The position numbers and the translations under genes are program-made. From Epithemia pelagica (lineage: Eukaryota > Bacillariophyta > Bacillariophyceae > Surirellales > Surirellaceae), in the NCBI GenBank assembly GCA_946965045.2, contig OX337233.1:496001-560000 (forward strand): a DNA stretch of 64,000 nucleotides, in the 5' to 3' direction. Under the pieces are notes generated by a model. That model was not told the DNA's origin. It worked only from the letters and a program-made list of their open reading frames with translations, and searched no databases. Shown in pieces: positions 10,104 to 18,493 of this stretch. Each line of letters begins with the position of its first letter. The first letter of the stretch is position 1.

Positions 10104-11549
10104 ATGTGTGACGATCTAGCGAATTATTGGGGAGCTTCTTTAGTAATTCCGGATCGCTGTCGATCTCAAAACAAAAGGAAAGCGATCGATTCTTTCTTAC
10201 ACTCTGACTCCAATTCCGAAACAGCACTCCGCGAACTTATCAAAGAATCTACCAATGGGCAATTTTCACTCGAAAAATTGACCCCCAACGGTTCGGATGC
10301 AAATTTGTTCGCCATCACGAGTCTTTCGAATGGCGACAGTAATGGAGTTCTTATAGCATGTGGAAGTTATGTTGCCGGGGACCTGGGCCCTCTACAACAT
10401 TGGTCCACAGCCGATTTCCATGTCGATGATGGTCCTTCTTTCATAGTAGATCCTGGATCGACCAATGTATCGGATGGCGCGAAAATGCGATCTGTTGCCT
10501 TGCCCTATTGGATACCAGGGACTTGTACACAACGACAACAAGATTCTTTCGAAGATCTATGCTTACATGGTCTTCATAAGCGCTGTCTTTTCCAAAAAAC
10601 GGTAAAGAGACCAGTCACGACGTTGTTTCTCGAATTACTACTTGCATCTAATGGGAGTGTATTATCTGACAGATGCTTGTCTCGAATTGGAATGTTGGCC
10701 GCCCATCACAACTTCAGCATCATTGTTGATGAAATTTTGACGGGTGGCAGAATTTCATCAATGCTTATGACGATGTCTAAACCTTTGTTCTTTGTCGAAC
10801 AGGTTGCCTATATCACCATGGGGAAATGGTTTGGTTGTGGGTTAGTATTATCAAGCAAGAAACAAGATATAATAGTGTCTGAAAAGCAACACAATCTCGT
10901 TGTTAGAGGAACAACCACCTCTCTTCGATGTGACGATGTCCTTCCTTATTTCGAGAAGATGCTAAGCATGCTTCCGTCAATTGTTTCCCGAAGGAATAAG
11001 GTTTTGAGCCGATTCCCCTCGTTATCAAATGACAGCATATGGGGTGAAGGGCTCATCGTTTTCATGCCCCGTCGCTGTCTCGGTGTTCGCGTTGGCCTCA
11101 AGAATCGGTTGTTACCTTTACTGAGTGACACACCGATTGACAATATTATTACTTCTGCCGAACCAACATGGAATAAAGTTGCCGTGAGCAAAAAAACCAT
11201 GTCCTGTATCATCAAATGGACAGTGTGCCCATTCTTCATCGATCGGAACTTCTACATTGAACATCATCTCTTGTGCTTATTCGAGATGATTGTGTATATT
11301 GTGGATCATACTCGTGGCGATGACGATCCATGGATGACTACGTCTCAAATACATGAGTTTGTCACTAAGAAGTCACTCGAACATGAGACTGCGACTACGA
11401 GGACATCCACATCTATTTTGAGATTGATGGAAAGGGCTGGACTTCTTCACAAGCAGTTGAAGACAACTAAACGTCTTCAAGGTTGGTCCGTGGTGAAAGA
11501 GGCAATATCATATCCATGGGACTTGGAAGGGTATAACATCACTGGCTGA
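10104..11549 (+). CDS. Class-III-aminotransferase-like PLP-fold protein carried by the transposon
   Basis: I chose ATG 10104 because the upstream in-frame codons are a CT microsatellite. The product is 481 aa. Residues 60-275 follow the landmarks of fold-type I class III aminotransferases. TPNGSDANLFAI (60-71) corresponds to the 'NSGSEAxExAI' phosphate-binding turn. GSYVAGDLGPL matches the 'GYHG' region. VTTLFLELLLASNGSVLS aligns with the 'vIvEPvqg.gG' strand. IIVDEILTGGR (206-216) holds the PLP-ring Asp (D209) of 'DEVqTGfGR'. ITMGKWFGCGL (237-247) holds the Schiff-base Lys (K241) of 'lgKalGgG'. From about residue 405, PWMTTSQIHEFV...ILRLMERAGLLHK could be a small helical or winged-helix tail. 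It converges with the transposase-like gene 30 bp away. Enzymes of this fold transfer or isomerise amino groups; whether this one is active, or is a repurposed regulator or toxin-like effector, is unknown. Homology is read by eye. Confidence 0.65.
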   Translation: MCDDLANYWGASLVIPDRCRSQNKRKAIDSFLHSDSNSETALRELIKESTNGQFSLEKLTPNGSDANLFAITSLSNGDSNGVLIACGSYVAGDLGPLQHWSTADFHVDDGPSFIVDPGSTNVSDGAKMRSVALPYWIPGTCTQRQQDSFEDLCLHGLHKRCLFQKTVKRPVTTLFLELLLASNGSVLSDRCLSRIGMLAAHHNFSIIVDEILTGGRISSMLMTMSKPLFFVEQVAYITMGKWFGCGLVLSSKKQDIIVSEKQHNLVVRGTTTSLRCDDVLPYFEKMLSMLPSIVSRRNKVLSRFPSLSNDSIWGEGLIVFMPRRCLGVRVGLKNRLLPLLSDTPIDNIITSAEPTWNKVAVSKKTMSCIIKWTVCPFFIDRNFYIEHHLLCLFEMIVYIVDHTRGDDDPWMTTSQIHEFVTKKSLEHETATTRTSTSILRLMERAGLLHKQLKTTKRLQGWSVVKEAISYPWDLEGYNITG

Positions 11550-11578
11550 AGTGCGTAGTGTGATAAAACGACATTCTA

Positions 11579-14188
11579 CTAAAACAAATTGTTGTTGAGT
11601 TTGGGCAGTTCCATATTTCCACTAGGGTAACGCTCTCTCCAACGATGTCCAACCACCCAATACATGTTTCTGAATAACTCATCCCCAGTCGCATTCATCA
11701 TTGGTAATAGGAGAACGATTTCCTGCAGTGCTTGGTCTTTGAGTTCCTTCATAGATTCGAACAGCTTTGATTCGGCATCATCAGAAATACTGATTGGCGA
11801 GGTCCAACACAGAGTGTTCGACCACTTGCCCAACTCGTCATGGAACTTCAAGCTGATGAGTTTCACCATCATTCGGGTATTACCCGTTTCTTCACCAACT
11901 GGACGGAAAGGAATGTACATTCTTCCGTCCTCCAGTACAATTCCTGATAAGACTTCATGAGCTTCAACAGCCTCTATCAGATCTTGACGATTCCTATAGA
12001 CCTTGACCATACTGTCAGTGTCGCGTCGGAAGGACTGCCTTTCCACATATTCAGGATCTTGATTGAGTATCCATTGAATTGTGTCGTGTTGGTATAGCTT
12101 GGTCAGCGTTAGGTTCGTCCAATCAGTGTTACTCCTTTTTATATGGAGAAGTGGCTTCATTCGTTGTATCTTGCGTTCTCCCTCCCACCCTCCTTCCCAA
12201 TGAAGGAGGGCGGGTCCCATTTCATTATGCATCATTGCACATGATAGAATCCCAAGGGAATTAGATTTCACGAAGTTTGGAAGCTTCCGCAACTTATCAG
12301 CTGCCATCAGAATTGAATCCACGTCCACCATTGCGTCCATATACAGGAGAACAAGATCATGAAGGTCATCCACTCTCCGTCTATTTGTCATTATCCTGGA
12401 GAAACAAACGTTCATTGTAACCACGAAACGAACAATAGTCTTATGTTCTTCCATATATTGTGGTTTGGACTGCACTCTCTCACTTACTAAAGAAGGGACG
12501 CACATCAGAAATTTCCAGATTCTCGCAGCAAAGAGATAATTCTCGCTGACCCAAACACCTGTACCCCAAGATGATGTTGACAATGGTTGGGACGTAAAAA
12601 ACTTGGTACAACGTAGCGATCGTACGCGAGAAAGATATACGTTTGCTTGCTTGCCAAAAGGCGCGAGCGATTCGAATTTCCCAAGCCATTTGGCAATCAT
12701 GTCAATGTTGCTCTTCATATGGCCTAGAAACAACATATGCATAGGCGCAAAGTGGCACTTAGCAAGTGCTTTGATGTCTGACCAGCTCGACGGAAGAACC
12801 ATTCGCGCCGGTTCCTGTCCTGTTGATTGCATATCTTGGTACAGTGATTCGATCATTCTGTTGCTACATGCGCATGTTTTTAGGAAAGCAACGAAATTAG
12901 ATTTGTTCCAGTATTTTTGATTGGCTCGTCCTCCAGGCTTTAGAGTTCTGGCGTTATGACAAGCAAAGGTACAGGCCCTTTTTAACCAATCTTTGGACGA
13001 CAATCCCATAAAATACGTAGTTGCACCTTGGTGATTCTCGTTATTGGGTGGGCATATAGTGTAAGTATTACACCAGACTTGGTTTCGCGACGACTTGGTG
13101 TTGTTTGGGTCAAAGTCGTCGCGCCACTCTCTGAGCCAAAGATATAAGACAAATTCGTTTTCTGACTCATTGAGCGATTCATTCTTTCTCAGTTCTAACA
13201 ATAGATTCTTGGCTGCCACTGTCGAAGAAACACTTGTGACTGGTTTGTCTGGTAATATACATACCCTTGAATGAAACAGATAATCATCAAACTTTCTCGC
13301 CTTACCCAGTTCATTGGCCAGAAGATCGACCAGAGAAACATAAGAATGAGTCTTGTCCTTGGTCGCCTTGGGGATCGGATGGGGTAGATTCGGAAGGATT
13401 GCGTTTTTTCCAGAAAGAAAATATGAATCGAAATCACCGGTAGAACTTGGAAGTCTGATCGTTCTGAAGATGGATAGTGTTGGGTCAGCATTATTTCCAG
13501 CGATTGCCAGTAAATCGGCAAGAATCTCTCGCTGCTTATCCGAAAGTTGGATTAACAAAGTGGATAAGTGCATGCAAAAGGCTGCTTTTTGAGTGGTTAC
13601 TTGTTCTGGATCAACACCGAATGCTGTCCCAATTAAAAACCGAGCGCCATAACCTCTCTGTACTATTTCATGTGCCAAAAAGGTGGGTGTTTTGGACTTG
13701 TTGTCAAAACCAAGATCTCGAAGTTGTGCCGTAATGGACACAATGTCTTGTATTCTGGAAGAGGGAACATCATGATTGGATTCGTTGTCTTGTGGTTCGT
13801 CAATCATTGAGCTGTCATCACCAATTTCGTTCATTGTTCCGAAGTCATTGTCCACAATGGAACTTTCTGATTCGTGACATGAATTGGAACTCATCCGAGT
13901 ACTCTTTTCATGTTGAATGTGACTCATAGACTTCGTGTGTCGTTCAATATACTTCCATTGGCCGATATACCCCTTGGATCGTCCAATACAGTTTGGTTCG
14001 TCTCTTGCTTTACAAATGGAACAGCAATAAACCGTTTTTCCATAAGCTAAACAATTTGCCGTCTTGTTCTGGCACATACCCTGTAACAGGTTAGATTGTA
14101 GCGCATTATGAAAGTTCTTAGATGGAACTAATGGCAAGACCTGGCCGCAGGAAGGACATGGCATTTCCATGGACGAGCCACTCATCAT
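11579..14188 (-). CDS. Zinc-finger, CACTA-like transposase candidate
   Basis: This uninterrupted 869-residue ORF starts at MMSGSSMEMP. The N-terminus has a CPSC pair (residues 11-14) and CCSICKARDEPNC followed by H84 and H90 near SMSHIQH, a plausible DNA-binding zinc finger. An acidic linker follows. Two blocks resemble transposases of the CACTA/TNP2-like group as I recall them from diatoms. One is WLREWRDDFDPN (about 351-362), with candidate catalytic Asp residues and a later NQVWCNTYTICPP. The other is FAPMHMLFLGHMKS (about 480-493), matching the 'D-x-PMHLLFLG' motif but with Ala or Phe where the catalytic Asp is expected. GVWVSENYLFAARIWKFL follows. Loss of that Asp would predict an inactive enzyme; misalignment is the alternative. 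The ORF is the only one in the element with transposase character. Confidence 0.6.
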   Translation of the reverse strand: MMSGSSMEMPCPSCGQVLPLVPSKNFHNALQSNLLQGMCQNKTANCLAYGKTVYCCSICKARDEPNCIGRSKGYIGQWKYIERHTKSMSHIQHEKSTRMSSNSCHESESSIVDNDFGTMNEIGDDSSMIDEPQDNESNHDVPSSRIQDIVSITAQLRDLGFDNKSKTPTFLAHEIVQRGYGARFLIGTAFGVDPEQVTTQKAAFCMHLSTLLIQLSDKQREILADLLAIAGNNADPTLSIFRTIRLPSSTGDFDSYFLSGKNAILPNLPHPIPKATKDKTHSYVSLVDLLANELGKARKFDDYLFHSRVCILPDKPVTSVSSTVAAKNLLLELRKNESLNESENEFVLYLWLREWRDDFDPNNTKSSRNQVWCNTYTICPPNNENHQGATTYFMGLSSKDWLKRACTFACHNARTLKPGGRANQKYWNKSNFVAFLKTCACSNRMIESLYQDMQSTGQEPARMVLPSSWSDIKALAKCHFAPMHMLFLGHMKSNIDMIAKWLGKFESLAPFGKQANVYLSRVRSLRCTKFFTSQPLSTSSWGTGVWVSENYLFAARIWKFLMCVPSLVSERVQSKPQYMEEHKTIVRFVVTMNVCFSRIMTNRRRVDDLHDLVLLYMDAMVDVDSILMAADKLRKLPNFVKSNSLGILSCAMMHNEMGPALLHWEGGWEGERKIQRMKPLLHIKRSNTDWTNLTLTKLYQHDTIQWILNQDPEYVERQSFRRDTDSMVKVYRNRQDLIEAVEAHEVLSGIVLEDGRMYIPFRPVGEETGNTRMMVKLISLKFHDELGKWSNTLCWTSPISISDDAESKLFESMKELKDQALQEIVLLLPMMNATGDELFRNMYWVVGHRWRERYPSGNMELPKLNNNLF

Positions 14189-14852
14189 GGTCTCATTTTA
14201 TTCATCACTGCGGACGAGTGATATTGCGCGACCAAAGAGACTATTTCCCCCCCAAACTACACATTAGATTATAGTGCTACTTTTTCACGGTCATTGGTAC
14301 TAGGAGTATAGTTCGAGACATTGACTTCCTATTTATTCTCAGTTCCACGTGCCTTAAAACTGACGTTTTTGGAAAAAATAAGAAAATCCAGTACCAGATG
14401 ATTGTCGATGTGACATTCATAAACCAATTAAACATATGAATGTCACATGTGAGACGATGTAATTAATGAACTCCAACAAGAAATACTTAGCTAACACAGA
14501 TATGTGGTACTCCTACTTAAAAAACCGGTATTCAAACCCGTTACTTTCGGTGTTATAATTCTCTTTGTTCAATTAATCTTACATAGAGGCAAAATGCGTT
14601 GAATTATTTGATCTATGAGATAGATATGGGAAAAGATCTACCGGCCGGCTTTCTTTCTGCCACCGCGGTACTTTCGAAATTATCTGTCCTCCAACCATCG
14701 TGCAATGTCGGCCTGGAATTGATTTTCATCTCCCTCTGTGTCTCTTTGAATAAGGTGCCTGATCCGAAAGGTTGGTTTTGATGTGGAATGATACTTCTAT
14801 TCCGATCATTTCCTAATGTTATTGTTTGTTGTTTATGGAAATTCCAGGAAGA
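14189..14852. other. Spacer inside the 10.1-kb element
   Basis: This AT-rich stretch separates the divergent transposase candidate from the downstream plus-strand gene. It contains a 14-bp perfect inverted repeat (14408-14448). An in-frame upstream exon for the next gene could end at 14770, with a 77-nt GT-AG intron (14771-14847) joining PDPKG to RMSVIG in phase, starting at ATG 14626. That is plausible but unsupported otherwise. Confidence 0.4.
14408..14448. repeat. 14-bp perfect inverted repeat
   Basis: ATGTGACATTCATA (14408-14421) is the exact inverse complement of TATGAATGTCACAT (14435-14448), with a 13-nt loop. It sits in the shared upstream region of two element genes, so it may be an operator-like binding site. 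It is too AT-rich for a strong RNA stem. Confidence 0.7.
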
Positions 14853-15851
14853 ATGTCTGTTATTGGATCTATCAACCGTCATCTTCCATTAGCCAATGGT
14901 GGTCAGAGGTCAATCGACGAAGAGCAATCGCAGGGAACCTATAATGACGTGATACGAAGAGTGCCGGTATCTGAAAATGGGACGCAAGTTGTATCCGTAG
15001 CTGCTGTAACAACGGTTGATTCAGTGCAAGCACTGCAGCCTCCACATCAACGAACCCACACAAATACTAACGGATTTGTTCAGCCATTGACCGTCCATGA
15101 CACTACCCGTGGTCAAATCAAACGTCTTGAATACCCCAGAGATTTTTTCAATCACAAAACGGGAGCAGGTCCTGCAAACGCCGAAGAAGCAAAAAGACTA
15201 TGGATGTATAGAAAGGGGCGACGACAAGATGGTTTGGCAGACACGGAAGAACCAGACGGAGAAGCCATGTTGATCGAGATTAAGGAAATTCGGGATAGTC
15301 TGCGGAGCTTCATCACTGCACGGTTTTGGGAGGACATTCGGATCAAGGCAAAGGATATGGACTTAAGAATTCGTGGAAAAGCATCGAACCTAGTTACGAA
15401 TGCTGATTTCAAACATCATCTCATCACGTTGGAAAATACAGAAGCAAATCAGAAAATGGTATTTGAGTTGGTACACTTGTTTCATAAAGACCGGAGTTGG
15501 TTATCAAACGCAATCGACAAGTGGTTAGATAGAGAAGGAATGTATTTGTCCGAAGTACAAAAACCTCTGATAGTTGATGGAAAACGTACAAGGAAGTGTG
15601 CCAATGACCGGGGCGGGTTTTCATCGGTGGCAAGGTCTGCAAAATCACAAGTTGTATCCGGGCTGATGGTACCCATGCTAAAGAATGCTGGCTGGATGAT
15701 TTCTCTCACGAAAGGACAGGAAAAACACAACAATTACGAGAGAAGAGTACAGTACAACACTTCGTCTTTCTTTTATGTTGTCGTTCGAGCGGAGCCAGTA
15801 AGATGCACAGAAGAAATGATGAGTATTGTGTACAGGTGTTGCGATAACTAA
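14853..15851 (+). CDS. Unrecognised cargo protein of the 10.1-kb element
   Basis: The ORF from ATG 14853 (an alternative ATG is at 14835) encodes about 332 residues. It has a variable Gln/Thr-rich N-terminus, then a better-structured basic region (LEYPRDFFNHKTGAGPANAE, EEAKRLWMYRKGRR, IKEIRDSLRSFITARFWEDI, NADFKHHLITLENTEANQKM). I do not recognise the family. Basic helices suggest nucleic-acid or protein binding. It may not be a separate gene. A 57-nt GT-AG intron (15838-15894) would remove the stop and join it in frame to the ORF that follows, giving ...VYR|YATIEVSSATPDF. A 5' exon ending at 14770 is also possible. No intron is confirmed. Confidence 0.5.
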   Translation: MSVIGSINRHLPLANGGQRSIDEEQSQGTYNDVIRRVPVSENGTQVVSVAAVTTVDSVQALQPPHQRTHTNTNGFVQPLTVHDTTRGQIKRLEYPRDFFNHKTGAGPANAEEAKRLWMYRKGRRQDGLADTEEPDGEAMLIEIKEIRDSLRSFITARFWEDIRIKAKDMDLRIRGKASNLVTNADFKHHLITLENTEANQKMVFELVHLFHKDRSWLSNAIDKWLDREGMYLSEVQKPLIVDGKRTRKCANDRGGFSSVARSAKSQVVSGLMVPMLKNAGWMISLTKGQEKHNNYERRVQYNTSSFFYVVVRAEPVRCTEEMMSIVYRCCDN

Positions 15852-15908
15852 CATGTATTCGTTGTTTGTATTGAATGAAAGACTGAAAAGCCAGATGCTA
15901 CTATTGAA

Positions 15909-17564
15909 GTGAGTAGTGCTACGCCTGACTTCGAACGAGCTAGTCGAATATTCACAAGCGAAATCGGAGTTGATATCGATGCTCGTAAGGTTCGCGAACT
16001 CTGGATATCATGCTTTGTTCAGAGACATGACAATGAAGAAGTAAATAAAGAAATAACAGGCAAGGAACTTGTTGTTCAACGTAACCCAGCAGAAATATCA
16101 GACCTGACAGAGAATCAGGAAGTTACGAATCAGCAAGCAATTCATGTTTCGCGGAGCGATCATCGAGACGAAACGGATCCCATTGAAAACTTTATGCCAT
16201 TGGGAGTGGTGGACGTATTGAATGAAGATGAAGAGCAGGACATCGTCGATAACCAAGAAAACGATGACGATGCGACACAGGCAATCGTCAGTGAAATAGA
16301 GTTGGGTCGGCAAACGATCAGAGACTTAATGGAACAATCCCAACAGCAAAAAGGGTGTCAAGGTTCGCAAGGAGAAAGAGCAAGGGTAGAGAACAAAGAA
16401 AGAAGAATCATACCGCATGAGGAGTCATCGGTAACGAATGTGTCGAGGAATGGGAACATAGTGGATCAAGTTGCACGTGAGAGCAGTATTACTGCTCCCT
16501 CTGAAAAAAGAGTCGAAAAGACACAGAGCACTATTACTGCGCCTTCTGAACAAGGAGTCAACAAGACGCAGAGCATTATTACTCCTCCTTCTGAAAAAAG
16601 AGTCGACAAGACACAGAGCAGTATTACTGCTCCCTCTGAAAAAAGAGTCGAAAAGACACAGAGCACTATTACTGCTCCTTCTCAAAAGAACATGGACAAG
16701 AACCAGATGTTGGGGGGGAGTAACAATAAGACGTCCCAAAAGAAAGGAATCATTGGACAGTCTGGATCATCGAATAAGGATGAAGATGGCACAATAAATG
16801 AGGAGGATTTGGTGACACAACAGTGTGAAATTCTCAGTGACAAGGAAAGGACAACAGCAACAGTCATTAGTTCGCCTAAGGTACAACCACCAGGAAAGAA
16901 GTTTTGTATGAAACCAATTTTGTTTTTGATAATGACTCAAAAAAGAGTTTGACATTCTGTTTTGTGAAAATGAAAGAAAAAAGAAGCAGTCGTTGTCAAT
17001 AAAAAAGAGAAGGTATGTGCATCAATGAGAGTTGATCTCTGTGTGAGATGGTGTGAAGAGGCTCTCATAAATGCTATTTCTGTTGTGATTGCTGTCTTTT
17101 ATTGGTAGACCAGAACTTCACCAAGGAAAAGAAAGGTAAGAGTTGGTTTCGATAGTGAAGAGAATTGTAACATCATTTTTATGGTACTGGACTCACTAAA
17201 TGTAAATGGTTTGTATTTTCAAAACAAGAGTAACGAAGAGACATCGTCAACAGTTTGTGGTGGAAAATGTGATCCTATCGTCAATCACGGACTATGTCAG
17301 TTGGTTCCAGAAGACTCTGCTGGGTATTTCACCAGTCAATATTACACCAAAAATGAGAACTGGCCGAGCACGTGTGAGAAATGTAAGAAAGGTTTTGGCG
17401 ATGATGGTTTGAAAGTCAATCAAAAGAATCCGGTTATGGTCTGTCGCAACGCTAGGCTTGCGGAGCATCCATGCAAATTTGCGTACTGTCACAAGTGCTA
17501 CACAGATTTGTTCAAGAAAAATATGGTGGAATCTCCACCAAAACGAAGGACTCGAAGGTCATGA
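15909..17564 (+). CDS. Multi-exon acidic/repeat protein with Cys-rich C-terminus
   Basis: Exon a (15909-16880) encodes an acidic protein with a tandem repeat of about 18 residues (core ITAPSEKRVEKTQS), five copies at 16486-16690. A GT-AG intron (16881-16976) joins in phase 0 to a 36-nt exon (16977-17012). A second intron (17013-17108, donor GTATGT) joins in phase 0 to 17109-17564. This skips the stops at 16950 and 16971. The last exon has a basic SPRKRK stretch, then a Cys/His-rich domain: CGGKCDPIVNHGLC, CEKCKKGFGDD, MVCRNARLAEHPCKFAYCHKCY. That spacing suggests a multi-zinc finger of RING or PHD type. No ATG opens exon a, so it is probably the continuation of the gene at 14853. A nuclear DNA-binding helper of the element is the simplest guess; the function is not known. 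Confidence 0.5.
16486..16690 (+). repeat. In-frame tandem repeat, about 54-57 bp unit
   Basis: Five near-identical units of the type ACTGCTCC(T/C)TCTGAAAAAAG... encode (I)TAPSEKRVEKTQS. The first two and last two units are closest to each other, suggesting expansion by slippage or unequal exchange. Confidence 0.8.
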
Positions 17565-17729
17565 GTAACACAGTTATGCTCAATAGTGCGTAGATATCAG
17601 ATAAATGAATAGGAGAACGTATTGTAAGATGTCATCGAATATAGAACCAAAAGATTGTCTTTTCTCTCTCGCGTCGTCTCTCTTTTTTTTGAGAGAAAGA
17701 AAAAAAAAATTTAGCTCTTCGGTTAGGAT

Positions 17730-18080
17730 CAACTGAACTTTTATTCAGATGAGTGCTTGGAATAGTGTTTTATGATCGGAGACAAGGGGGGATTATTCAG
17801 ATGATTGTATGGAATATGTTGTTGTTCAGATGAACGAATTGAACAAATATCCACTTAAATTGAATAAGAGACTATAGAATTGAATAAGATATTCAAATTT
17901 GGATCTGATTACCATATTTCGATTGAATATGGACTGAAGAGGTGCAAATTTCACTGAATATTAGACTTATCAACTGAATAGTTCTTGGGGGATGGGGGGG
18001 ACTGTCCCTCGTCATATTCAATAAGCAGTGAACTGAATATGGTAATCTGACGATATTCAATTGAGTTTGCATTTGCAGTG
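17730..18080. repeat. Right subterminal repeat array and terminal inverted repeat of the 10.1-kb element
   Basis: At least eleven TATTCA or TGAATA hexamers occur in both orientations within about 350 bp. A sparser set lies at 8100-8205 on the left. Clusters of short subterminal motifs are transposase-binding sites in CACTA elements. The segment ends TTGCAGTG at 18080. Confidence 0.7.
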
Positions 18081-18082
18081 AA

Positions 18083-18273
18083 GGGAGGCGGTTATAGCTC
18101 ACATAGGTCTTGGAACATCTCGATCTCATCTGGCACAACAACATTCTCTCAATCCTAGTCGTAATGCTCACTCTTTCTAAATCACTCTGTTTTGAAACCC
18201 TTTTGCTTACATCTACGATTACGTTACTTCTGTGCACAGGAGACACCATCAGGGCCAATCTAGTGATCCAACA
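18083..18273 (+). repeat. Copia left LTR, last 191 bp
   Basis: Identical by eye to 24027-24217 and ends TCCAACA. The AA at 18081-18082 is the second copy of the 2-bp duplication made by the nested element. Confidence 0.92.
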
Positions 18274-18493
18274 TACTAGCTAGTATCGGTGATTGCTTCA
18301 TTGGTCCCCATATCGATCGAAAGAGCGAAACTCGTGAGCACGGGATCAAGAAATCTGACGCTGTTGAATTGTTGAATCGCAAAATCGGGACAGGAGTCGT
18401 TCGAATCCACAAAGGTTTGAATACTCTGATTGTATATTGTTGTGTTGTTACCATCTTGACTGACTTCATATCTATCATATCAATCAAATCAAA

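Larger units (their letters stand above)
7978..18080 (+). mobile_element. 10.1-kb CACTG-terminated DNA element (CACTA-like) with cargo genes
   Basis: The boundaries are exact because the intact right LTR shows the empty site. Left LTR sequence stops at ...CCGCAA (7977) and resumes AAGGGAGG (18081), giving a 2-bp AA duplication. The insert begins CACTGCAA and ends TTGCAGTG, an 8-bp perfect terminal inverted repeat that extends imperfectly. Many TATTCA/TGAATA motifs crowd both ends. CACTA/CACTG termini, a 2-3 bp target duplication and subterminal repeats are the hallmarks of the CACTA (En/Spm) superfamily. The minus-strand gene at 11579-14188 supplies a candidate transposase. Other genes inside are 8342-9478 (-), 10104-11549 (+), and 14853-17564 (+, with introns). 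Superfamily assignment is inference from ends plus one motif. It must postdate the copia insertion. Confidence 0.85.

Noticed and set aside
16425-16739. Minus-strand and shifted frames with Leu/Arg repeats
   Set aside because: They are reflections of the tandem repeat in the plus-strand cargo gene.
7978-18080. The 10.1-kb insert as a second retrotransposon or a host gene block
   Set aside because: There is no LTR, RT or poly-A tail, and the LTR empty site with AA duplication and CACTG ends shows DNA-transposon insertion.
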